In this document: positions 22,660 through 34,040 of the stretch, piece by piece
Layout: each line of letters starts with the position of its first letter
How positions within the stretch are numbered: the first letter of the stretch is position 1
NCBI GenBank assembly: GCA_032209605.1
Contig: JASFXZ010000093.1
Location: forward strand, 186,001 to 250,000
DNA: 64,000 bases
Reading direction: 5' to 3'
Origin: Mactromeris polynyma
Lineage: Eukaryota; Mollusca; Bivalvia; Venerida; Mactridae
The notes under the pieces: model-generated
Told to the model about the DNA's origin: nothing
What the model saw: only the letters and a program-made list of their open reading frames with translations
Database searches by the model: none
Position numbers and translations under genes: made by a program

Positions 22660-24060
22660 TTGATTGATTACTTTGTCAGTAGGTGGGTTGGTCTGTTAAT
22701 TAAAACTTAAGGAGCAAACTACAGTTTAATTGATTGCAGATTTAAAAGTTACATGTAAAAGTAAATACAAAATGTAGTATATTTTATTGTTAGCACTGTT
22801 AGTACGGAATTTTGAAAATGTTAATTAAGTGGTCATTAGTAATGGTGATTCTTCACTAACATAAACTTAGTTTGAGCTTTTGACTAGCACTGGATATATG
22901 TTAGAATGTATATAACATACCTATTGATGACAGATTGCTAGAAATGATTGTAGAAAGCTTGTATTGAACATCAGTTTACTTTCTATCAATCTTCTTTTGT
23001 TGGTGAATAAAGAAAATACAAGGTATTAATACATGTTTATTATAAATGTATCTAAGATTGCATAATGTCCAAGATGCATGAATGCAACTGTATCTAACTA
23101 CACATTATTTGTTAGTCTCCTGCTGGTGTGTTGCCAGAGTTTATAGGCCCACTGCGCTCCGTCACACAAAATTGACCCTGCAATAGCTTTGAAAGTATAA
23201 GACGTTTTTCCATGAAACAATGATGGGGGCAATACAGAAAATATGCACATTTTTGTGCTCCCAAAACTGTGAGGGGGCACATAGATTTACCCTTTTCCGT
23301 CTGTTTGTCCCACAAATTTTTTTTCGTTCTTGTCTCAAAAATTATTTGAACTGTTTTTTTTATACGCCCGTTTGAAAAACGGAACGTATTATGGGAACAG
23401 CAGCAAAAGCAACGGTCACACTATAATATTTGTACATGGACATTTCTGAACTTCCATGTATGAATTTTGAGTTAAGAATGCTGGAGTTATGGGTCATCAA
23501 AACAAATATAGTATATTTATATATTAGATCACTATTTATTTCCAAATATTGTGACAATATAAAAATGACCTATAAGAAATATCTATTTGAGTGTGACTTG
23601 AGTGTCTAGTTTACGTCGTCAAGTGTCCTAAGGGTTGGAGACATCTTTGTGTGAAATCGATACGAAAAAGTGAGTATATCTCTCGTGTTCTCAAAATGGT
23701 GTTTCCATTTACCGTATTGCCCGTAGTTAAACAACGACAATACGACGGTAAAAGTGACATTTAATATGCAAAATACATAAAATTTCTTAAATTACTTATT
23801 CTTGTCGACGAAAATTCGTTTCTTTTTATTGAACAAAAATATTTTCTAATTTATGTATTGATTAATTAGTTTCGTGTGTTTTACACCAGAACAGAATAGG
23901 CATATATACGTACATTTTTATGAGTTACTGTAAAAAGTCACCAATACAACTTGCGAAAATACGAAAAAAATACATCTACATGTATATATTTGTTACGTGT
24001 TCAAAAATGTAAAGTAAAACAAATATATTACTGTTAACGGTGAATCTGGACCATCTGAAC
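22660..24060. other. Intergenic, with dispersed repeat ends
   Basis: No gene seen. 23220-23300 reads 'gtgctcccaaaactgtgagggggcaca' and 23361-23396 reads 'atacgcccgtttgaaaaacggaacgtattatgg', both of the bivalve dispersed-repeat style. Minus-strand frames at 23098-23315 fall in that repeat. Confidence 0.45.
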
Positions 24061-24069
24061 ATAACAGGT

Positions 24070-24362
24070 AACAAGTGTATTATTGTCTATGAGTGATTTC
24101 ACGACTGATACAATAACTGCTGATGAACATAATATGTTTTGCCTTAACAACCGTCTGAAAAGTAGATATATAGCATATTTCAAGATTTATATAGTGAGTA
24201 GTTTTGTCAGTCAACTCCTCAGGAAATTTTCCGGCGTTGGAATTAAGAAGATTCTAAGTTTTATGTACAAGTCCCGAACAATCGGATAAATCAATATGTA
24301 ACAAGTTTATTAATGTCTATGTATGATTTCACGACTGATACAATAACTGCTGATGAACTGTA
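24070..24362. repeat. Direct repeat, two copies about 230 bp apart
   Basis: 24070-24129 and 24301-24360 share 'acaagt.tatta.tgtctatg..tgatttcacgactgata' and 'caataactgctgatgaac' with only a few differences. Spacing is 231 bp. Either a short element's direct termini or a local duplication. Confidence 0.55.
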
Positions 24363-24976
24363 TTGAAACTTGAGTTATTTGTATTCAATCTCCTACGATG
24401 TTATCTCCCCTTACACGTATCTGAGTTACTATAGTGTAGTATACTAGAGTGACCCCCAATCGTAACATCTCAGCATTTTTTATGTTGCACAACAAATATC
24501 TTAACCTTCAGATTCCAACCTATTTGCTTGCTTCAGATTGCGCCGACCATCCTTTTTCGAGATATTTCTCCATCATCTTTCTGATGTCATGACACTATCG
24601 CTGGTAACTATACATGCATACATATAGTTAGTTATATAAGGGTGTGAACAGGATTGCTCTAATACATAGCTACGTATCATTTGCGAAATATGCTCCGGGT
24701 GTACTAATATTTGCTAAGCGGAGGTAAAAACACAAACTTAGATAAATTATGTTTGCTTATAACTAATTCATTTTACGGCCAGTTTTCACGAAACTAGGAA
24801 AATAACTTGTTAAACTAACGCGTATGGCTTCCGTCGAAATACATCGCATACAGTGTTAAACTGAAATTTCTGAACATAATATTCAATGATGTATTGACAA
24901 GTTATTTCCTACAAAGTCGTTAACAAGTTATTTAGCATTTGTATGTAAGGTGTCAGTTATATTTCATTAACTTAGT

Positions 24977-25270
24977 AGCGGATCCGCAGTCCAGTGGTAA
25001 CGCGCTGGACTTGTAATCCAGGGATCGCAGGTTCGAATCCCCGCTCAATCACTGACCGTACTAACAGTCTTTCGGACGAGACTTTAAAAACCGAGGTCCC
25101 GTGTATGATGCTTTACACTGAGCACGTACAAGAACCAGGGGCGCTTCTGGAACTGGGCCATCCCCTGTATCATGCACTATCCTCCAAATATGTTGTACGA
25201 CTAACATTCTTCTGGAGGCGTCGCCCATATAGGAAACCGGTGGCGACGATAAATAAACGCAAATACAAAT
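24977..25270 (+). mobile_element. tRNA-Thr-like SINE, plus-strand copy
   Basis: The head (24977-25053) folds as a tRNA. The anticodon stem CTGGA/TCCAG encloses the loop CTTGTAA with anticodon TGT (Thr), and the B-box GGTTCGAATCC (25030-25040) is perfect. The body holds 'cggacgagac', 'accgaggtcccgtgt' and 'ggaggcgtcgcccatat', ending 'aaataaacgcaaa'. A minus-strand copy is at 42926-43136, which confirms a dispersed element rather than a tRNA gene. The frames at 24994-25439 are this SINE, not genes. Confidence 0.8.
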
Positions 25271-25439
25271 CAACTGACTGCATATTCCAACGTATTGCGC
25301 AGCACTTGGCTTGGTTGGCGAATATTTCAATATATCCTTTCTTCCCTCCTAGGTAAGAAATGATAGCCGTTGACCTTGTCAGGCGTTTTGTAGATTCGTC
25401 TTTATGCATTTGTTTCTGTTTGTCTCTTGTCAGAGACAA

Positions 25440-26455
25440 AAATTAACGCGCAATAACCCAAATCCACTTCTAATACAACATATGCATAATATAAATTGCT
25501 AATTTCTTGTTATATTAATATTGGGTTGATTCAAATGTACATCGAAAAACATCAACATCGAAGGCAAATATTGCATATTAAGTAAAATATCATACAATTA
25601 CGTCTCCAGTGGATTCGGTAAGGTAACGTACCGTTCTATAAGGCCTTTACGTATATGTGTATACCAAACCTTAAAACATTACTTGCTTATTGTCATAATG
25701 ATTAAATGTATTGAATACTATGTTTTATTAAACAATTGTTGTCCTAATTCTTAAAATCACATGGGGTACGGACATTACACATTTTTGGACACAACTTGCT
25801 AAGTGGAAACATATTTGTAAAATTACAAATGTTGTTGATATTCATGGCATGTATATTACGTCATCTTTTTTTTGACTTATTGTCTTTATAAATTGATAAA
25901 TTTTGTGGATTTCTTTTATTTATATTGTCCTTTTAATTAAAAAAATAGAATATAGGGAAATACAAAACTGGAGACCATTACATCGGTACATATTTTGTTT
26001 TTTTAAACATATATTAGGAAATATTTATGCTACAACATTATGCCTTATACCAAAATACTATGCACCAGGCATTATCATGACAAAATTGCGACGCTCGTAA
26101 TAATATCAGCACGAGCACTTGAAATACGTTAAGTTCGTCTGTGATTTCACTGATATAATATCAACAGGAAAGTCCCGGAGAAAAATGTCTCGATTTACGT
26201 GAATTATCAAAACTACACGCACGAATCCGTGCTACACGTTCATTTTGTACATACATAGTTGAGGTCAGCCTCAAAAATAGTAACAAAACAATTTCCCTGT
26301 GTATAAACCCAGTTCGATAAGGCTGTCATTATCGATTTATCCATTATATTGAGTATAGGGAGGGAAGGTTGTTTAAATCATATGTTCAATTATTTGGGGT
26401 AATTATAAGCAGACTTGCCGAAACAAGAATCCGGAATCACAGCGCTGTAGCAGTA
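25440..26455. other. Intergenic, unassigned
   Basis: AT-rich sequence without an exon or RNA gene that I can support, apart from the inverted 'cggtacgttacc' scrap near 25618-25634. Confidence 0.4.
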
Positions 26456-26460
26456 CCTTC

Positions 26461-26545
26461 ATGGCGGACGGTCATGTGACCAACAAAATGGCGGCGGTCA
26501 ATTTATCGATTATGGAATCGTCTGGACAAAAGTGCTAGCCCAGGC
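26461..26545 (+). promoter_or_regulatory. YY1-like motif pair with a 26-codon ATG frame
   Basis: Seen: CATGGCGGAC (26460-26469), GTCATGTGACC (E-box-like) and AAAATGGCGGC (perfect YY1-like), all within 45 bp. From the first ATG a frame of 26 codons runs through the second ATG to TAG. This is the look of a CpG-poor animal promoter or of a repeat-borne promoter. No downstream exon can be tied to it. Confidence 0.3.
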
Positions 26546-27170
26546 ACTCAGACTATTTCATATATGTTCTTAAAGACTGCTGGAAACGTCTTCTGTTGTT
26601 TTTGATTGCAAAAAGCTTTCATATTTATGATCAAATTTAACTGAAGTGTGAAATATAATCAATGTTAACATGTCGAGATCACGTTCATCATAATGTAGTG
26701 AATATTTTCCGGATACGACACGCGGGTTTGCTCTGTTGACCAGTATACAGCGGGTCTATCACTTTTTATCCCAACATACATTATTTGATTGTTTAAAACA
26801 ATACACATAAATAAAACAAATGTGACATGTAATGGTGCCGTGTTCTACAATTTGACAAAGAAAGCTAACCATTAGTTTTTTTGTTTTATTTTAGACATAT
26901 ATATACGACAAACAGAACATTGATAAAAGAATTACACAATAATAAAAATCCATATCACAATCAATATAATATCACATCATTTCCCTGTATCAGTTAATGT
27001 AGAAACTATAAAATCTTATAGAAAGTTTTGTACTCTAATATTAAACCACTAGAAAAAAGAAAGCTCTGAAGTCTCAGCTGCGAGGGCGAAACTTTGAAAT
27101 CACGACGAGTATGCAAGACTTTTATTAAAAGTCGGTGTACATAAAAACAAACATTAGCTACCCAGCAGAC

Positions 27171-27372
27171 ACAACGTTGTTTCAACGTTGAAATATAGTT
27201 GAATATTGGTCACGACGTCGAACAACAATATTTCAACGTTGAAACAACGTCGAAGTTTCAACGTTGAAGAACGGTCGACATTTCGACGTTGTATCGACGT
27301 TGAAATACGGTCGATGGCCTCAACGTTGAAGATGGTTGAAAAATGGTTGTCATTTTGATGTTGTCATGACGT
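27171..27372. repeat. Left CAACGTTG array
   Basis: At least six AACGTTG cores, with decayed variants (AACGTCG, GACGTTG), separated by A/T-rich and 'ggtcga' spacers. It is more diverged than the right array. Confidence 0.7.
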
Positions 27373-28469
27373 TGAAATATTGATGCTGTTCTGTTTGTTA
27401 CAATTTTCACATTCAATTTTTGAGATAATAATTCATGCTTAACTAGTAGTCTTCTTTTTTGAGACTGGAATATCATCCAACATGTATTATGCCAAAAATA
27501 GCTTTTAGTTCGGAAACGGAAACTTTCATCGCGCATGCGTATAATGCGACCGCCATTATTGGAACGATTACGTCTAAGAGAAAGGTAATCACTATTTTTT
27601 ATTATTTTACTGGTGTTTACAACCTCTTTATGTCAAGTTATTATGTTTTATTGTTAAGGATTTGACTTAAGAAATGAAACAAACCTGTAAAATCATTTGT
27701 TGACCTAGTTAATTCCGTTTTATAAAGATTCTATTCTCACCAAAATTGGCGAAATTTCGCGATTTTGGTTTTAATCTTGAAATGTGTTTTGGTTTCTTCA
27801 TTTTGTCACTATTAATGAGATTTAAATAATATGTATGCACTATAAATACAACAGTTTTATGCAAATCCCTGTAACTTTTAAAGTTATACCGCATGTTTCG
27901 TTGTATTGATTTAGTTTCGTGCTGGTTAAGATGTCGTTTCGTCCCCAGTCGTTTCGCCCCCGTTTCGCATCTGTATGGATACGTCTTATAGTCCATTACT
28001 GGCACATGAAAAGGCGTTTATAACTTAAACGTGTTGTTTTTTAAATTTAACTTGATGACATTAAGCCAAATCATAGAGTTTGAAGTGAGCATTTTAAACA
28101 TAATAATTTATATTTATTTATTTGAAGAATTTAAAATATACGCCGTTTAATTTTTAATTTAATTAAATACTGATAAATACAGATAAATAATGTGTCTTTG
28201 GTATATGTACAGTAACTGCAACATTTATAGCACAATAATTGGTGAGATTGTCCTCACTTTTTAAATTTTAAGATACATTTTATTGAATTCAGTTTTAAAT
28301 TTCATTCACATTAAGGTTGCTGATGTAAAATTGAAAAATCAATTGTAACTACTAATAATAAACCTAATCAGAATACGAAGGATAAGGTAACACTCGTGGA
28401 AGTATTTGAAGAGTGTCGCATTTGCCAAAACTGTTTCCTTAATTAGTATTTTTCAAATTATTTTTTCAG

Positions 28470-28576
28470 GAAGCATTCAGACAGCCTTTGCCGATGTGAC
28501 GGAAACCAAAACAAGGGGTTATATGGCCCGTCAACAGGAGATTGTTGACATTAATATCTCTGAACATTCAGATTGA
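28470..28576 (+). other. Terminal-exon-like segment inside the 2.3-kb element
   Basis: A pyrimidine tract and acceptor TTTTTTCAG end at 28469. The phase-1 frame then stays open for 34 codons (including VTETKTRGYMARQQEIVD) to TGA at 28574-28576. AATAAA follows at 28951-28956 with GT-rich sequence after it. An upstream frame at 27491-27583 starting MPKIAF and ending at a donor (AAG|GTAATC) is phase 0, so the two do not join directly. I do not recognise the protein. It may be captured host sequence or coincidence. Confidence 0.3.
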
Positions 28577-29186
28577 ACATGGTTAAATATGGATCTGGGA
28601 CGGAATTCATTATTACATATTGATGCGTGTGTGTAGTGACAGTGTTACTGCATCAGTCTAGGCTTCTTCTTCTTTTTTAAAAGACGTGTTCATTTATACA
28701 AAAATTTGGTTCAAACATTTGTTTACTTCCTCTAAATGGACATCCTAGATTATGACCCCGGATTTATCTCTACTTTTATTGAAAAATATTCTTTATAATT
28801 ATTGGGATGATACTCGTTCGTGTGTAAACTATTGTCAGAATATCAAATAGCTTTGTTGGACTCATTTTACATGTACATACTGTATAAAGACGTTGACATT
28901 ATATATGTAAAGATGTATATTTTACAGACGATGTACCTTGTACAAGTCTAAATAAAGTTACTGTTCTGTTTTTAATATATACAGTGTATACTGGTCTGAT
29001 AAAAGGCTACAAAAACCATATGTGGCTCAAAATGTATTTTTAATTCGTATGACGTCATTTCGATGTAATTTCATGTTTTGTTCACCTGATGAAGGCCAAA
29101 TGGCTGAACTGTCGATAAATAAATAAAATAAAATAAATAAATGTAATCCAAAGAAAACTGTGTTCTTTATAGAGTTTCCGTCGTAA

Positions 29187-29475
29187 CGTTTCAACGTTGA
29201 AACCGCAACGTTGTTTCAACCTTGTTTCAACCTCATTTCAACGTTGTTTCAACCTCATTTCAACGTTGTTTCAACCTCATTTCAACCTAGTTTCAACCTC
29301 ATTTCAACGTTGTTTCAACCTCATTTCAACGTTGTTTCAACGTTGAAACCGCAACGTTGTTTCAACGTTGAAATCACAACGTCAGTACAACTTTCATATA
29401 CAACCATTTTTCAACGTTATCTAAACGTTGAAGTATGACCCTTGTTTCAACGTTGCTTCAACGTTGTTGTGCCTG
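29187..29475. repeat. Right array with 11-bp periodicity
   Basis: Built from two alternating 11-mers, TTTCAACCTCA and TTTCAACGTTG, for about a dozen steps. It then shifts to palindromic TTTCAACGTTGAAA units. A plus frame at 29211-29438 is a by-product of the periodicity. Confidence 0.8.
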
Positions 29476-29499
29476 CTGGGTATAGTTTAGCTATTGACC

Positions 29500-32400
29500 G
29501 ATATGAATAACAAGATATATTAATATTACAAACAATAGTTTACCTGTGGACGATAAAAGATATGATAAATTCAGCGATTTCACATGGAAAAGCCTCCTCA
29601 AAGTTGTTCATATAAAATGTTTTTTCCTGTTTTTAGATAAAACAAGAATAATAAAATATTACGTAATAGAAGTATATAATATGTGTGTGTGTGTAAGTAC
29701 AGTTAAAAGTCACCAGAGCAGGCCTTTGAATGATCAACAGACGCATTCAGCATGAATAAGAAAATAACAGGGAGGTTATCATTATTAACATTACAATCCA
29801 ACAAACAGTATAAAATACATAGACAAAACGACGTTATGACGTTGATATGTTCGCCACATGGCCGTTTGTCCTGTTATTCATTTTAATGTTAATTTAACAA
29901 TTTGTAAGACAGTTAAATATAATTTTGTATTTGTGTTGAAAAGATGCTGATAATACAAAACTAAAAACTAAAATTTGTATGATACACACAGAATTTAGTT
30001 TTTTACAAAACCGACATGATAGTGAACATTAATATTCAAGATATCAAAGTGAAAAATATGGTTTAAGCTCATACATAATTATAACAGTAAGCATATAATA
30101 ACATACCTGAAATAGAAACATTTGATTATAGACAGGACATGAAAAGGAATATGAGTAATACAATAATATGTAGAGATAATGCTGACAATTATGAATAAAA
30201 GCATATGACAATTGGATACTGAAGTTATTAATCATTAGTATTTATATATATTCTAAATGAATGCCCCATGAAAGATTTTTTTTATCAAATGAATCTGGAT
30301 AATTAGTCTATAACTATTGCGCACTAGTTATACACCAATTAAACAACTCATTTGCAATATGAAGTTTACACAAAATGTTGGGAATTATGTATGTTTATGC
30401 TATGATATAGGTAATAAATATATAACCTTAACAGAAATATTAACGAGATAAGAAATGCATAACATATAAAAACAAATTACTGATAAAACGTAACTATATA
30501 CACTGGATCCATATCACTAAAATATTATATAATGTTATGTACCATATTTGTGAAGAAGTATCATTTTTTGGCAATTAATTAATTGCTAAAGTTTTGCAGC
30601 AACAATCTACTTGATTGAAGTCTTCAAAAAATGGTTTATATCCATTAGGTAATTAAGCTTTACAGTATCATACCTGTTATCGTATTTAACAAGAGCACCA
30701 CCTGTGGGTGCCTGACGCTCGTGTTTAGTTTCAAAGGTATACCTTAAACAGTTTCTGAGAAAAAATAAGACTTTTTAGGGGGAGGAAGGGTCCCGAAGAA
30801 TTAAAATAAATTGTTGGGACACCCGTTATAGCTCAAGGTGAGCACTTCAGTGATTGAAATATATGTTTATCTGATGTAAGGCTTTCCTTGTGGATAAATA
30901 CTCCTAGTGTCTTAGCAAATATTGAAATGACTATGTTTAATGTTCACCAAAGGCTTCCAAACACTGTTAGTAATGTATGCCAGAATAAGAACTTCACAAG
31001 CACAGTTTTGTCTGATATGAGTTAGGTTATATGGTGACCAGTTCTTGAAGGCAGAGAAACTGTTGCAGCAATTCTTTGAATATATCATGATGTAGAATCC
31101 CTCTTATTAATTTTCCAGAGGTCAAAATTTGAATCGTGTGGGTCCAATGACCATAGTGGACATCTCCAAGTTGAGCCCTTAAATTAAAAATAATTACATA
31201 TGATTGTAATTTCTTGTAAAACTATGAATTCCTGAAAAAACTACATGTTTTATTTGAAAATCCAATAATTGACATAAACAAATTGACTATTTAAAATGTT
31301 TAGTATGATTTGATTACGACAAATGTCATGAACAGGTTGCAAATATATTTTCCAATTTTAATCATGAATAAGTAACATGATAACAAATTCGCATTTTTCC
31401 AAAGAAATATTAATATATTTCAGAATTATAAAGTTTCAGATTTCTGAAATAAGGCATCTTTAAACTAACACTTTAAATATTAATCAAGATGAACAAGCTA
31501 GGTTAATAATGAGGCATATTGGACCAGGGTTAATACCCTTAACCACTATCCCAATTAGAACATTCAAATCCCTCCTGGTGTGATTCTGAACTGATATTCA
31601 GAATCCTGAATAAGGCACAAATACTGGTTGGTAACAACACAGAAAGCTGTCATAGAGTGATTAAATAAGTTGTCATCACTGGATTCACAATCCAGACGAA
31701 ATATGTCAGTTTAAACTAACTGACCATTTATAGAAACATGGAAAAATGAGAGTCAAGTCATATTACCTGCCCATGTGTATGTTCAATGCCATTATACATT
31801 CATGATGACAATGCAGAACCATTGCTAGCCATGTTTACCAATATACTCCGCTTTATCTATCAGGTAAAAAACATGCTTAATACCTGCAAAATACTGTGAA
31901 ACTGTGAACATTGTTTTGTACATATTTACTTAACTTTGCACTTAGTGGGCACAGCCAAAAATGAAACCACAGTCGCACAATTACACAGGCTGGTGCACAT
32001 TCCTGTGAAGTTTTACGACTCTGGCTCATATTCTTTTGAAGATAATGAGTGACACCAGATTGTTTGACAGACGGAATGACGGACAAGGGCAAATCTTTAT
32101 GCCCCCCTTTTCAGAGTGGGGGCATAAAAAACAGATTGTTTTTGTTTACATAATTAAAATGACTTCGTAACTATTCATTTTTAGCTTTCTTATAGACTGG
32201 TTCAGAATTATTGTTTACCTGACAAAAGCGGCTTTCTTTGAGAGAATATCAAGACACCAGACTGACAAGGGAAGTAACTCAGTTGTATCATCCACCAAAT
32301 CCTCCTAAAGATAAAAGAATGAAGAGATATTCATATACATGTGTATATACCCTTTTAAAGAGTCCCTGGTGCTAGAATTATGCAGGTTCTTATACACTAC

Positions 32401-33000
32401 ACTTGTAAAAATATCGCAAGTTTGAAGTGAATCTCTCCATAAGTTATGATCTGGAAAAGCCACATGAACAGGTGTTTTCATCACTAGATGCCAAACATAT
32501 GGGGCATGTCAATTGAGGAATATGAAAATAATGCCAGAAGTGTTAGTTTTTATGCATGGACAGTAAGTAAGTATAATGGAATTTTAATGCTGAATGATTT
32601 TCATTCACTTATCAATGTTTGTATGAAATTGTAAGATATACTATACATGTATGTATACACAATGTAGAATAAGATATAGACACTTAGTAAAATGCAACTT
32701 CAGCAGATATCAAATTGGTGAACTCTGTAATTTAATCCAAGTCCAAATCTTGAATAATTAAACCATCATTATGATGGTTTGGGGCAAAACTATTTTAATT
32801 TCATCTTTAAAAACACTTAATTACAACAGTTTTCCACATAACACTTGATATATTGATGGCAGATTTAGTTCTACTTACTTTATTATCTGTTCTGTTGTTA
32901 TGTTTGACGTACTGACCAATATGGACCAAAACATTACTAAGGGAAGCAACTCATCATCTATTAAAATTTAAAAAAAATATAATAAAGATGTCTTGTTATA
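29500..33000. other. Gene-poor AT-rich spacer with dispersed repeat ends
   Basis: No exon supported. Noted scraps: GT microsatellite at 29682-29694; repeat end 'caagagcaccacctgtgggtgcc' at 30690-30712; 'tgccccccttttcagagtgggggcata' at 32101-32127, a near-palindromic repeat end; 'aagggaagtaactca' (32267) and 'aagggaagcaactca' (32939), common short repeats of molluscs. Confidence 0.4.
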
Positions 33001-33405
33001 CAGTAAGCGGTTCATTCGAGTTATACAGAATGCATTATGTTCACTTTATGTAGAATGATTCCAGTTCCTTACGCAATTGTGACTCGTTCTATATGATGCA
33101 AGCGTGGTATGAAAGGGAGGCATGTCAACTTATTACAATATTGTGACTCGGACACGTATGCAGTAACAATGGAAACTAGCTCACATTCTACACTAAGTGG
33201 CTCATTATGCATGTGACTCTTCCACGTTATGCATTTGTGACTCGTTCACTTTGACTATGTGACTCGGACACGTTATGCACATTGTGACATGTCACGTTAT
33301 ACAGTAAAAGACTCATTATGCAGCATCAGACTCATTCACGTTATACATATTTTAACCTGTTCATGTTACGCAGTTTGCAACTTCTTCACATTATGCAGTA
33401 TGAAA
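33000..33405. repeat. Degenerate minisatellite, 'tgactcgttcacgttatgca' type
   Basis: About a dozen imperfect units of roughly 28-30 bp built on TGTGACTC(G)..CACGTTATGCA. Units vary in length and sequence, so the array is old. It has no coding content. Confidence 0.6.
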
Positions 33406-33572
33406 AAACAAGGGGGCAATGAAAACAGAAATTGCTCAGTGAAACAGAAAAAGCAGTTAACAGGAAAGCGGAGTTCATTAAAGGAAAGATGAAGTTGGTA
33501 TACACGGAAAAACATAAAAGAATCATAAGAATTAAAATTAATAAGTGATGAGAGAAACAAGTCCACAATAAA

Positions 33573-34040
33573 TCAAAAACAGTAAACTATAAACAGTTGA
33601 ATAGAGAACAGTAAAACAGTAAACAATGAACAGAAAACAATAAACAAAAACAATAAACTGAAAACAAAAAACAGAAAGACAATAAAACGATGAACAGTAA
33701 ACAAAAACAATGAACTAAAAATGAAAAACAGTAAACAATAAATAAAGAACAGTGAACAACAAACAAGAAAAACTGAACAGTAAACAATAACAAAGAACAG
33801 TAAACAATCAACAAAGAACTGTAAACAATAAACACTGAAAAATAACCAAAGAACAGTAAACAATAAACAAAGAACAGTAAACAATAAACAAAGAACAGTA
33901 AACAATGAACAATGAACAGTAAACAGTAAACAAAGAACTTTGAACAATAAACTAGAAACACTGAAAAATAAACAAAGAACAGTAAACAGTAAACAAAGAA
34001 CAGTAAACAATGAACAAATAAGAGTTAGAGAGGAAAGCAA
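33573..34040. repeat. A-rich tandem repeat, 'aacaaagaacagtaaacaat' type
   Basis: Runs of AAAGAACAGTAAACAAT(A/G)AAC with a period of about 21 bp and many variants. The long minus-strand frames here (up to 155 codons, LLFTVLC repeated) arise from the tandem repeat and are not genes. Confidence 0.75.

Larger units (their letters stand above)
27161..29480. mobile_element. 2.3-kb element with inverted, CAACGTTG-loaded ends
   Basis: The left end CCCAGCAGACACAACGTTG and the right end CAACGTTGTTGTGCCTGCTGGG are inverted, each flanked by TA (27159-27160, 29481-29482). Inside each terminus is an array of palindromic CAACGTTG cores, mostly as TTTCAACGTTGAAA: about 200 bp on the left and 285 bp on the right. 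The 1.8-kb centre has no transposase. It does carry promoter-like motifs (GCGCATGCG at 27531-27539; ACCGCCATT at 27549-27557) and a terminal-exon-like segment (28470-28576) with AATAAA at 28951-28956. Best reading: a non-autonomous DNA transposon or foldback element with array-type ends. Whether TA is the target duplication or part of the terminus is ambiguous. Confidence 0.65.

Noticed and set aside
24977..25053. Functional tRNA-Thr gene
   Set aside because: The anticodon arm and B-box are good, but it is fused to a SINE body that also occurs at 42926-43136.
24994..25439. Overlapping frames of 89-120 codons on both strands
   Set aside because: They lie on a tRNA-derived SINE, and a second copy elsewhere has different breaks.
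27491..28576. Two-exon gene joining the MPKIAF frame to the 28470 segment
   Set aside because: Donor phase 0 and acceptor phase 1 do not match; kept only as an observation.
29211..29438. 75-codon repetitive + frame
   Set aside because: Arises from the 11-bp periodic array; every frame stays open because the unit lacks stops.
33573..34040. Long minus-strand frames (up to 155 codons) rich in Leu/Phe/Val
   Set aside because: They are a direct translation of a tandem repeat in two frames, with no start context or splice sites. Membrane-like composition follows from the T-rich strand.
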